DNA of 64,000 nt from Tetraselmis striata (lineage: Eukaryota > Chlorophyta > Chlorodendrophyceae > Chlorodendrales > Chlorodendraceae): NCBI GenBank assembly GCA_006384855.1, contig VCJN01002153.1, positions 1-64,000 on the forward strand, in the 5' to 3' direction. Each line of letters opens with the position of its first letter. Position 1 is the stretch's first letter. A program made the translations under genes and the position numbers. The notes below the pieces were generated by a model, which made no database searches, was not told the DNA's origin, and was given only the letters and a program-made list of their open reading frames with translations. Below, in pieces: positions 11,318 to 22,112 of this stretch.

Positions 11318-11795
11318 GCACGCGGTCGGGAGGGGGGGGGGGTGGTGCCCGCCTTTTCCCCTCCAGTCCGCCCCTGGGGGATCATGCCGCAAGAGCTCAG
11401 GTCGGCGAGATGGCGGAGGCATCATCGGCAGACCGCGGCCGAGGCCCGCGGACCGCCACAGCTGGCGCGGTGGGGCGATTAGCGCCGCGATTTGCGGGAT
11501 ATGTTCAGCGAAGGCGACAGGTGGAGCCAAGACGCAGCACGACGACTAAAACCTGCGCGGTGCCGGTGCATTACCGATGTACATGAAAACATGGTCGGGG
11601 GCGGAACGAGTAATGCATTCGTTAGCCCCTTACTGCCATTTTGCGGCAGTCGCTCGTATTGACGACCAACCGTAGTCATTCGAAAACTACCACACAAGTA
11701 CTGATTACGAGATGAAAGGAGGCGGGGTTTGGAAACGATATAGGATGGCCGGAAGCTTGAATTGTAAGTACACTAGATGTGTTCCCTACTATGGA
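11318..11795 (-). repeat. Dispersed repeat family A, copy 3 (inverted)
   Basis: Reverse complement of the first half to two-thirds of copies 1 and 2: the minus strand reads CATAGTAGGGAACACATC then CAAGCTTCCGGCC, AACCCCGCCTCC, GCTGCGTCTTGGCTCCACC and AAAGGCGGGCACCA before a G run (11,332-11,341 on the plus strand). More diverged than copies 1 and 2 are from each other. Confidence 0.8.
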
Positions 11796-14700
11796 TAGAG
11801 ATGGCATGCCCAAAGAACAACTATGTCTGAGCGGTGCACACTGTATGCTAACGGCGCGAATGACTCACAATGGTAGATTAAAATTAAAGTTAAAATTTTT
11901 ACAACTTTGTTCCCGCTTGGTCTTTGATGCTAGGCGGGCCAGTTGTCTCAAGGCGCGGCGGCACGAACCCGCACAAGGTCCACTATTTTTAGCGGCGTGC
12001 AACCTTCTGAAGGCCATGTCCCTATTCCTTGCCTCCCAACAGTTGGCATAGCGATTCCTCGCGGGCTGAGCCCCTCCTACAACACCATGTACCTAATTCC
12101 ATGCACCTCTCCTCCTCTAATTTGGGAAGGGGGGGGGGGGGGAGAGTCGTGAGGGGAACCGGCCGGACGGCGACAATCGCACGTTGCCCGCTCATCGCAC
12201 CCCCCTGCCGCTCATCATTATGTGGTCGCCGCTAGCACGGCTATGGCGCGGTGAAGAGGAGACGATAACATTTTTTTTCGTCGAAGGAATCGGCGATGGT
12301 TGCCATTAAAGTCGACACATGGGGGCTCGGTCCCCCCCCCCCCCCCCCCCCCCTCTCCGTCATTTACTCGCTCGGCGCTGCCTTCGGGTAGCCCGGCAGA
12401 GGGAACGAGGGGCAATCGGTCTTTATGCGACCGGCTCTAGGCTCTCGGCAGCACGTGAGCGCTTAGCTCCGCAATGAAGGCACGGGATGATGGTGATGGG
12501 TGCGTTAGCATGGTGCTTGCGTGGGTTATTTTCAGATGAGCCGCACAAAAAAGGCTTGCGGGTAGGCTGGGACAGTCCGCCGCCTCCCGTAAATGGCGTC
12601 GGGCTGCTGCACGAATAAGTCGCGACCGTGCATGTTAGAATTAAAGATAGCGGTATATCATGTCCAATGGTAGCTCCCGCCCCGGGCGAGCTCAGCTTTC
12701 CTCCAGAGCGAGCTTGGCCATGTACCGAAGACGCACCCGCACCACGACTCGCGCCAACTCGCCTCGCGGTGGCGAGCACCAAATTGCGTCGTGGCATCGA
12801 ACCACGCCACGCGTTGCGAACGCTGATAACCCGGGAGTGATAAGCAAGCAGAATGCGCCAATAGGTGTCGACATGGTGACGGTGACTTATTGTTACGTGC
12901 ACGCGGTTGAAGCCCAACAACTCCAAGCGGAAGGCCGGATCCTTGTCGCCCCTTCCACGCACCGTATGGTCCTCCCTAAATGAGCCCGAGTTCAAAATGG
13001 GAGGAAATGGGGCGGCCCGCCGGATCGGTATTTTAGCACCCATAAATTCCAAATGGTCCGCGAGCGGTCTCTCCGCGGATGTGGGCTCGTTGAGCTGCAG
13101 TCGGGGGGCGGGCGCACCTGGGTGGATGTCTGCTGCTAGTGACGAACGTCACTTGACGCCCCGGCGTAAGAGGCGTCGGACCGAATGACTGTGAAGCGGG
13201 CGTCTGGTCGGCGCGCATACCTGGGCAACCCCCGCTGTAGAAGCTGAACGCTTGATTCTAGACCGCGCCTAATGCACGCGCCTTCCATACAACTGCCGAC
13301 CCCCTGGACCATCTCCACCACGGACGCCATTAAAGCTCATTCGCGCTGCGCCGCACTCACTGGCGAAGATGGGCCGGCTCGTCGGCTGGCGGTGTTGCGC
13401 GTTGTCCGGCTATAGAGGTCGACGCATCTTCCGAGGTTGGTGGTACATGTTGTTGTGGCTCGTGGAAACGTGACTGTGCACCGGCATACGCAAACTTGAA
13501 CGCGGTACTATTGGCTCGTTGTCCTCATCGCCAAGTAGTAGGCCCTACTAACCCATGGTGGGTCTCATAATCTCATGTAGCACTCTACCGAGCATCACTC
13601 TACGTACACGATATATCTAGACGCTCCGACATATTCCGGGAAGTCATGTTGAGTACACGCCTTGATATCGCGCGCCGAGCGCACAACAGTACGCACATAA
13701 CACCAGCACATCCGGATATTTGACGTCCGTGTGGTCGTTTGGTGTCTTCGCACGGATACGAACTCGACACCGGAGGGCGTACGGCTGTGAGCCCGTCTCC
13801 GTCCTTGCAATGGACATGTGATGTAGATCTTGTTCTTGCCGCAGTGCGGCGCGTTACCATACGGCGCGTGAGAGCAACGCTTGCCATCCTGCCGCGGTGC
13901 GCCGCACCGCCGAGCACTCGAGGCAGCACGCCGTTGCCTTAAGCACGCGCATCAAGAGGCCGTCGTACATCGCCACATAGCGTGCATGGTCAACTGTGTT
14001 CAACGCCACCAGCTGCTGTCGGCCCGCGAGGTGGCGTGCTAACATGGTCCGCTCCTTATTGGCTGCCGCTGTCGTCGGTGCTCACAAAAAATTATAGTGC
14101 ACTCCCACAACGCTGTGCAAGCGACGCAGCCAAATCATCAATCGATGTGTGGCCGTCCATTTTCACAGTGCCGAGCAGCTGCGGCACTAGCTCCCTTGGG
14201 GTTACAAGGTGAGCGGCCCCCTCGACCGCCGTCAGTCGGGCGATTCACGCGGTGGGAGCCATAGTGCGAACGGGCGGGGGTGCCGATAGCAAGAGCGGGT
14301 GAATGCGAGACGAGAGTCTTGACCATCTCAGCGATTCAAAATCCGGAACCGAATCTTGCAGACAACGTAGTTGTAGTATCAACTATTGTAATGACGGGAT
14401 GATAGCCGAGGTTCCTACGACTGTCCCCGCGGCCCACTACACCTTGACCGCCTAGTGTCGCTTGATTTTCATATTCCAAATAATGTTGCTGCGCGCGATT
14501 GTTGCCAATTGGTGCGCAACGCTTCTTCAGCCGTACCACTAGAGGTCGGTGGGTGTGGAACAATTACTTTACTTATTCAAACGCCGACTCCTAAGCGGAG
14601 CGCGCGCGCCGCGCGAGACCTTGTCGCCCCGCCTTTCAAAATACACCATTTTGCCGCCACTACGGTGGTCACCACGACGCCCAAGTTGGCAAAATAGACC

Positions 14701-15845
14701 ATAATAACAAGGGGAAATTTCAAACAATCAAGGCCTGAGCCGGGGTACTATTTGACTTAATTTAGCAGTTCGTTCTAGTAAAACATGATGGAATATGTAA
14801 AACAAGGTATTTAGCAATTTGCACTCCGGGGTATCAAAAAATAGGGAGTAATCGGCCGTGGTCATCGCGTGGCATGGTGGAAATCGGCCGCCGTAATACG
14901 ACCTACATGTGCCTTGGCCCGGTACGGGTAGTTGCAATTTATCCTATCAATAAGGATGAATATTATGCGCGTGCGCGACCTCGGCCCGATGTTGCCTGCG
15001 CTAGAGCAATTGATGTAATACTTTACTTCAACACTTGCAATAGCGACTAGTGCTTCGCCCGGATATATGTTGTATATATACAACAACAAGTATGGGCCCA
15101 GTACTGTGTGCAAAACTGGCATGATGACCACAAGGGCGTCACGGGAGCCCCCCGAGCGCGGAATATGATAGTAAAGTTGACCCGGGCCGGCTGGAGTCCG
15201 CAGATCGGCCATCACAAAGCGCCCCCCCCCCCCCCCCCCCTCCACCTTGAGGAACCTATTAAGATCAAGAGCCGTGTGGCCGTCCGTGGTGGGCCATTTG
15301 AACCCGCTGCCCCCGGCAGAGTGCGACAATATAACATAGGGCCTTGGAGTTTGGAAACGTTATCGAGTCGGTCGCCCGCAACATATTCCACATAAGGCGG
15401 GATGACGGCACCGAGTCATGCGAGACCACCAACGTGCTGAAGCTCCAACCCACCGGCGCACCGACCCCTGCTCCATGCGTGTCTCCTCTACCACCATGCA
15501 CTCGTCTAATACCTTCTCTGCACAATATGTCGTCGGCATGTAGTGAATTCTGTCGACGTGTGTGGGTGGCGCGGTCGTGTGGCTGTGTCTGCCGCCTCGC
15601 GGAATTGAAATTTCAAAAACATTACAAGACAGCTGACTGGCCTACGCCCGGCAGTCCAGAGCAATGCTGACAGTCCCCTTCACCCCCTTCCTCGCCGCCG
15701 ATCTTGCTTTGTCGTCCGGCGTCTTGCTCGATCCATGTGAGAGAGGTGCTTACCCAACCGGATGTATCACTCATTTCAGTCTTGATCGAGTCTACATCTC
15801 ACGGTAGAGGCACGGTGCGGCTGAATGTAATATCGGCGGCCAGGT
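11796..15845. other. 4-kb gene-poor region
   Basis: Many short overlapping frames on both strands, none with recognisable motifs. The longest (minus strand 13,052-12,423, 209 codons) reads as mixed low-conservation sequence and lacks splice neighbours. C or G runs at 12,130-12,141, 12,331-12,352 and 15,223-15,240. I see nothing else I can name; degraded transposon sequence is the likely content. Confidence 0.4.
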
Positions 15846-15848
15846 CGG

Positions 15849-16510
15849 TTGGTTGCTCCGCTGCATCGGCCGCTACCTCTTCGCGCTCTACTTCTGGATG
15901 ACGACCTCAACACCATCTCCACCATGCCCATACCTCGTCCAAACGTGGTCTCCCAGTACTTCGCTCGGAGCCCACGCGTCGACAGCCATAATCAGAGCAG
16001 CCGGAACGACCTGACGCTGGAGGAGCTGCGGCTGACGCGGGAATATTGGCTCCGTCTGCACACCACCATGGGCGGCATTCACGTCACCGATTGCTGAAAT
16101 ATGGCGAGGCACCACCCGCTCAAGGAGTCAATCGTTGTCAACTGCGCCGACCTGATGTGCAAGGCCATGATCTACAACGCGGGCTGACATGGGAGGTGTA
16201 GCCGACTCGCGGGTTCCAAACTAGCCGACATCACCAACGAGCCGCCCCCGCTGCCTCGCATCACCATGCACCTCGGCAAACGCCCCGGCAACGACAACGC
16301 CACCAAGCAAGCCCGCAGCACTATATATGTGCCGTGTGGACGACGACAAGGTGGGTTGGACGTCCTACAAGTGCGCCCGGACTGCGACATCCCTCTGTGC
16401 ATCCCGAGCAAGAGGCGCAAGGGCGTCGCCGGCTGGCCCCGCCCGGCACCGCCACATGACCGCCCAGGAGCTCGCGGTTTACGGCGTCAACCGCCGCTCG
16501 GACTAGGCAA
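15849..16510 (+). pseudogene. Decayed transposase remnant with piggyBac-type C-terminal zinc-binding pattern
   Basis: Frame-shifting but continuous protein-like sequence: NDLTLEELRLTREYWLRLHT (about 16,010-16,070), HHPLKESIVVNCADLMCKAM (16,106-16,170), then around 16,330-16,400 CRVDDDKVGWTSYKC in one frame and DCDIPLC in the next. The order C-x-n-W-x-SYKC-x2-CDIPLC matches the cysteine-rich tail of piggyBac-like (DDE_Tnp_1_7) transposases. A short tail ends at TAG near 16,506. Stops (for example TGA at 16,095 and TAG near 16,200) and at least two frameshifts show it is dead. The catalytic DDD core was not located. Confidence 0.45.
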
Positions 16511-17756
16511 CCTCCACCGTACCCAAGCCCCGTACCTCAAGACCTTCCTTCGCCGGTTTGCTGCCGGCGGTTTATTATTGCTCCTCCGCAGTGCCTTGCT
16601 TGGCCGGAACCGGTGGTGTGATGATGGTATTCATCGAGCTGCAGCGTCTTAGAGGGCGACGCTTTTGTTAGGAGCGCGGCCTGCGTAGTAGCGACTATTG
16701 GTAATCCTTAGTATGTAATTGAAATCCGTTAAGGCCGGTTCGTTTCAATGTTATGTTTTAGTACTCTACTTCCGGAGCAGTAGAGGGGGGGGGGGGTTCA
16801 CTTCGTGGCATCACTTTTATATTCACGTACTTAAGCAGTACTCGGCGGGCGGGAGCGGTGCATGAGCGGTTGGGGGCTCAGCCCCGCACCGCCGCCGCCG
16901 TTGATATCCATGCCATGCATATCCTTGCTTGGACGGCGCTTGGCCATGCTTGACAGAGGACTCATAGTATATGAGGTGTTATAGACTGTCTACACCACTG
17001 TTTTGCCTTTATATGCAAAACTTGTGAGCGTGCCGGCTGTCACGTGCTCGTGAGGGGCGCCAAGGCAAGCAACTATGCTGAGAAGATGCGAGATCTTGAT
17101 AGGCAGGCAACATTGCGCAGCATGGCATAACGCCGCGGTGAGACGAGCAACAACACATAACAGTGGCATACAATATTGGCCTAGCAACATCATAGCAGTA
17201 CATGAAGGGGTAGATAGGGCCACCGTATGGCTCGGTTGCCATGATGCTGACTGTAATATGGTGATGGTTCCGAAAACTGCCCCACCCCCTCTCCATTTGA
17301 TGCTTGCATATGCCAAGATACAGCCTTTTGCACACAGCATTAAAACCATATTAAAAAGGTCATGTCAGTGGTAGTTATTATGCAACTTTGGGCATGTTCT
17401 ACTAAGTACTATGATATCAACATAAAGTAGAGGGGGGGGGGGGCGGAACTAGGAGGGGGGGGGGGGGGGGTCTAAAACAGAAAATCAAATCGTACCCGCC
17501 TAATAATGCGGCCCACGCGACCCGTGTTGTGTACTCGTGTTGTACATATATGCGATACAACATATCCGGCCGAGGCACTAGTCGTCGCTACTGAATGATT
17601 ATCTTCCAAATCAGGGCCCTATATGGATATAATCCTGAGGCGCTACACACCTCAGGGTCAGGCATACCTGTTCAGGTAGTATGGTGCCGACGCGGCTACA
17701 TGAAATCGAGCTATAAGAAATAAGAAAGCTTTTCCTGGCTCATTTTAATACGATAT
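16511..17756. other. Intergenic, no gene recognised
   Basis: G runs at about 16,785-16,796, 17,431-17,443 and 17,454-17,470; otherwise AT-richer sequence with short open frames only. Confidence 0.4.
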
Positions 17757-17910
17757 AAAAACGAATATACAACGGAATTTAAAAGTTGCGGTTACAGACC
17801 CCCAAAGAGTCTTAAAGTGGGTCTTCCTTTAAAAACGAATATACAACGAAATTTAAAAGTTGCGGTTACAGACCCCAAAGAGTCTTAAACTGGGTCTTCC
17901 TTTGAAATAC
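17757..17910. repeat. Tandem duplication, 74-bp period
   Basis: AAAAACGAATATACAACG begins at 17,757 and again at 17,831; each is followed by AATTTAAAAGTTGCGGTTAC and the AGTCTTAAA-TGGGTCTTCC block. The copies differ by a handful of substitutions and one C. Confidence 0.9.
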
Positions 17911-17969
17911 TATATATTATCTCTCTCTTTAAATGCTAATATTATGTCTCTCTTTTCTGGCAACCTTTC

Positions 17970-18022
17970 ATCGCTGCTGTTAGTTCTGTTTGTAGTGCGC
18001 TTTTTCAAAAGCCCTTACGTAA
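17970..18022 (+). repeat. Dispersed repeat B, copy 1
   Basis: Reads GTTAGTTCTGTTTGTAGTGC then GCTTTTTCAAAAGCCCTTA. The reverse complement occurs at about 26,343-26,392 with small changes, so one element exists in opposite orientations 8.3 kb apart. Confidence 0.75.
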
Positions 18023-18566
18023 AAATAAACAGATCCTTTTAAACACAAGTGCGTCGGCACCCGTACCAAATACCCTGTACCAGTCCCGGCGTGTCCTGGG
18101 TTTACCCGGCTGATGCTGGGTACCCGGTACCTGCGGGGTTCGAATGAGGCAATGGTCTACGGGCTGTCGGGCTATGCCACACCTACGTACCTACGCGGTT
18201 GGCGCAAGAGCTCTAGTGCTGGGGCGGCTTCGGCCGATGTCCCGGGACGAACCTTTAATTTCCAGCACGGATGACGGCTACTGTACTTGCCCATCACCGA
18301 TGACGGGACGCTGGGACGGGTACGAGCAAATCTTTAGGCCGAAACTGTAGGCGTGGGCTCTATAGCGGCCATATAGTCGCTAAGAGACTATATGTATGGG
18401 CCGCGGCGCGCTGGTTTAAAATATTCTCCTCGGCGGCCCGCCGATCTGCACTCGCACGCGCTCAGCGGCCAGTTTGCTGTTGCTGGGCGCCCGCCGCGGC
18501 AACAGCGCCAAGGCACACCAGTCGCCAGGGGCGCTCTGGGTGCGTTGGTTTCGCTTCGACCACGGG

Positions 18567-20420
18567 ATGGAGGGAGCAGCGCCGCGGACGCGGCGGAGGG
18601 GTGGCTGGCTGGCTGCCCGCTCCATACCGGCGCTGCTCCCCCCGGTGGCAGCTTTATTGCTGGCGCTGGCCTCCGCGCAGCTCCCCCCGAACCAAGACAC
18701 CGCGCAGCCCTGGACCAAACCGTTCCCGGACGCGCCGGAGCTGCTAAGCTACGACTCGGGGCAGGAAATCGACGAGGCGATGTACGAGCGCTACCAGACG
18801 CGCCGCCTTCAGGACTTGTCGGCCTTCCTGGAGCGCGTGCAGGCAAGTCGGGCACGCCCGGGAAGAGTCTGCCTCGGAGGCCTCGGCGGGCCGTCGATGC
18901 ACACTCGTGATTATTCGGATGCAATAAGTGCACTTTCGGCATGCATATATGAAGTCTGCGCCCCCCTGCCCCGGCGCTATCCCAAATTATCATTTCACCG
19001 CCTCCTCTCCGGGCGATTCGCGTTGTTGATCCCGGCCCCCTCCCCCGGCCCCCTCTGCCCGCCGGAGGACAGGAACAGCTGAAGCAAGGGAAGTTGCGTG
19101 TGGGCATTCGCTCGGCCGACCGCCCCGAAATGGGCCCCATCAAGGGCGCCTTTAAGAAGCTGGGCGCCAAAGTGACCGGGTGGACCAAGCGGCAGGAGCA
19201 GGCGGACCCGGCGCTGCCCACACGCTTTGACTTGCTGGTCACCTACGCGTACCAGCCGCGCCGCATGTTCGATCGCCTGGCAGCAGGCAACCACACGCTA
19301 GTTGTGGAGAAGGCCTACCTGCGCGGCAAGATCAAGGGCGCGACGCACCAGTCGTACAGCTGGGACGGCGTTAACAACCGCGGGCTGCACCCGGCAGGCG
19401 ACCCCCGGCGCTGGGCGGCTCTGGGGCGGTCGCTGCGCCCCCAGGCCTGGCGAGTGCGGTCCGGCTGCCCGCGGACTGTGGTGCTGCTGGGGCAGGAGCG
19501 CTTTGACCGCACGCAATTCCCCATCCGCCGGCGCTTTGGAAGCTCCGCCGCCTTCATGCAGTACATGGTGGACCAGCTGCGGGCCAAGGGACCCCCGGAC
19601 CTGAAGGTGCGCGCCGCTCAGTGCACTGACAAGGTGGCGGGTTGTGTAGTGCAAGGGGGGCAGCATCAGAGAGGGGGGAGGGGTAAGAGGATGGATCCCG
19701 TGTCATCGTCATCATGGTCAACTTATGAACCTGTGGGTGGTGCGGCAGATCCTGTTTCGTGCGCACCCGGAGGAGGTGGCGAAGACCAATGGCAAGTACT
19801 CAAAACCAAAGGGCGCGGTGGACGCCACCAAGGCAGGCTACGAGGCCACGCTGGCCAAGGCGGACGTGGTGGTGACGGGCAACAGCGGCGCAGGCGTGGA
19901 GGCGATGCTGAAAGGGATCCCCGTGCTCGCGGGCGACCCGGGCTTCATGGCCTGGCAGTGCTCGCTGCACCGCGTGGAGGACCTCTTCGACATGCGGCTG
20001 CGCGACCACGACGCCTGCTTCCACCAGATCCTGACCTCGCAGTGGAGCAATGCCGATATCGGGCGCGGCGCGCTGCGCTACATCCTCGACCCCATCAACT
20101 ACCGCCCGGAGCGGCAGCGGCCGCCGCCCATTGTGCGCAACGCGACCTGCACCGATGAGGCACGCGGCCCAGCAGGGTTGACAGTCAGCGAGCCGGTGAC
20201 CGCACCTGGAGCATTGCCGGGGTCCGCGGCCCCCGCAGACCCGGCGCCCCCCACGGAAAAACACAGGCGGCCTCCTCGGCATAACAAACAGGCCGGCGAG
20301 GCGCCTGCGGTAGCCCCCGCCGCGCCAGCAGCAGCAGCCGCAGTGGCAGCCCATGATGGCGCTCGCTGGCGCCCGCCCCGGCATAGACACATACACAACA
20401 ACACAGATGTCCCTGCGTAG
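18567..20420 (+). CDS. Secretory-pathway glycosyltransferase-like protein (capsule-polysaccharide type)
   Basis: Three exons: 18,567-18,842, 19,079-19,606, 19,749-20,420; 491 residues if the ATG at 18,567 is used (an in-frame ATG at 18,474 would add 31). Intron 1 begins CAG/GCAAGT, a consensus GC-AG donor; intron 2 is GT-AG. Residues 19-38 (ALLPPVAALLLALASA) form a signal peptide or type II membrane anchor. The middle part contains VVEKAYLRGKIKGATHQSYS; exon 3 opens with ILFRAHPEE and continues to VVTGNSGAGVEAMLKGIPVL and AGDPGFMAWQ. The R-x-HP-E plus T-x-NS-x-x-G-x-EA-x-x-x-G-x-PV pattern is that of GT-B-type enzymes in capsule and surface polysaccharide synthesis, where it binds the sugar nucleotide. 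The last 80 residues are Pro/Ala-rich and probably disordered. It is followed on the same strand by a sulfotransferase. Donor and acceptor sugars cannot be inferred. Confidence 0.75.
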
Positions 20421-22112
20421 GGGTTGCTGCGGGGTGCATTGGTAATGAGGATGTGCACATATGTTGCCAATACTGAAGGCATATGCAGGGCCGGGGCAAC
20501 GTGGGGAGTGGTGTGCTCAGAAATGCAGACTCGGTGAGTGTCTATTCTCTGGCCATGCCATCCCTATATATTGGAGAGGGAGAGAGGGAAGGGAGGTGAG
20601 GGGAGAGGGGGGCAGAGAGCTAAAGCGAGAAGGAGGGCGGGTGCTTCTATAACCTCATGCCCAAGGCGGAAGCGGTGTATCTGAATTCAATCTATACGGG
20701 AATCCCGCAACCCTTCCGTCATGTCCCCGCATGCGGAGGCACGGTGGCCTCCCGCATCGGTTCGCGCTGCCGATTCAAAGAAACAACAGGACGAAAATGC
20801 ACCGTTAATAATTATGTAAATGGTAATAGCACAATCTCTGGAAATGCCCACATAAAAGTGCTATGCATGGGATTTCTGGCTATGTGAAAATGTACTCGTA
20901 CAACACATCAATTCGCATGCATTGCATCGGTTCACGATTCAAGCTATATAGCGCAGTCAACATGACGCAATACCTCTGTGCATGCGCACAGATGTGGATG
21001 ATACGTTTTCTTGAAAAAACGCATCATTACCTTGTATGCAATAGCACAATTTCATACACGACTGTTATCATATGTGTTTCACTGTTGATTGACGCCGGGG
21101 ATAGGCATTATTTGCTGAAAATGTGCCGATGTTAAGGATTGCATATTTCCTATGCTGGACGAATATTTTCTACAACGTGGTTCATATGTCATTGCCAAAC
21201 TTCGGGCGTGAGGTGAGTAATGAAACTCCAAGCGCAAGACTACATCAGCCTCAGCAAACAAACTGGAAGGTGGTCACGGGACCGTGTGCGACACCTACAC
21301 GCATTACCATCCCAGACTGCAGCAGGAATAAACCTCTACCCCGGATGCCGACGCGGTGGTCATAAGAGCACTGCGAATAAGAACCTGCTTTGCCTGCCAG
21401 AGCTCAAATGCGGACGAACATACAGTAGAACTACAACGAATATTATTAGTATAGCTCGCTATATCAAGTCCAACTTCAAGTACTTAAGGTCTCCAATAGG
21501 CGCTTCGAAGCCAGTACACACCAATGCTCCACATTGTGCACGGAGGGGTGGCGCTTGACCGATTTTCATGCTGCCAGCATGAGCCCGGCACGGCGGTGTT
21601 TCCGCGGCGGGAAATTGGGAACCGGATGAGAGCGGCGAGACGCAATTAGGCGGAGCAACAGCGACGAAAGGAATAATATATGGCGGGAATGCAACGTCCC
21701 TGTGACTGACCTGTACGGGTTCAGCGAATTTCACCGAATTTCGCGCCAACCTGGCAGCGGCCGCGCGACGACGGCGAGGGGATTGTCTGAGTGGCGCTAA
21801 TTACCTGGTACCCGTACTGTACTTATATTGCCTCGAGTACCGGTACGGCTACAACCCCGGTACGGGATTCGTCAAATCACATCAACGCTGCGTACTTGCT
21901 GGGCGTGCTGATGTACATGAATTAGTTAGTCCCGTACAAAATGTGCAATAGTCGTAGCAACGATCATCAGTCATGCATGTATGCAATGGCGATGTAACAC
22001 TAATAGCGATATATCCCAAGAACCTATGAATAAATTCCGGGGTAGTAGACACATTTGTAGTGGTAAATTCGCAGAATAGTACAGTTTAGGGATCGATACT
22101 AGCACGGGCATC
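20421..22112. other. Intergenic, AT-richer
   Basis: A purine-rich stretch (about 20,570-20,640, GGAGAGGGAGAGAGGGAAGG) probably lies in the 3' region of the glycosyltransferase. The remainder has only short frames; a GGTAC-rich patch sits at 21,808-21,870. No gene seen. Confidence 0.4.

Noticed and set aside
12423-13052. 209-codon minus-strand frame
   Set aside because: No recognisable motif, no plausible splice partners, and competing frames on the other strand.
19298-20499. Several minus-strand frames of 70-198 codons
   Set aside because: They are antisense shadows of the glycosyltransferase exons, which have splice support and family motifs.
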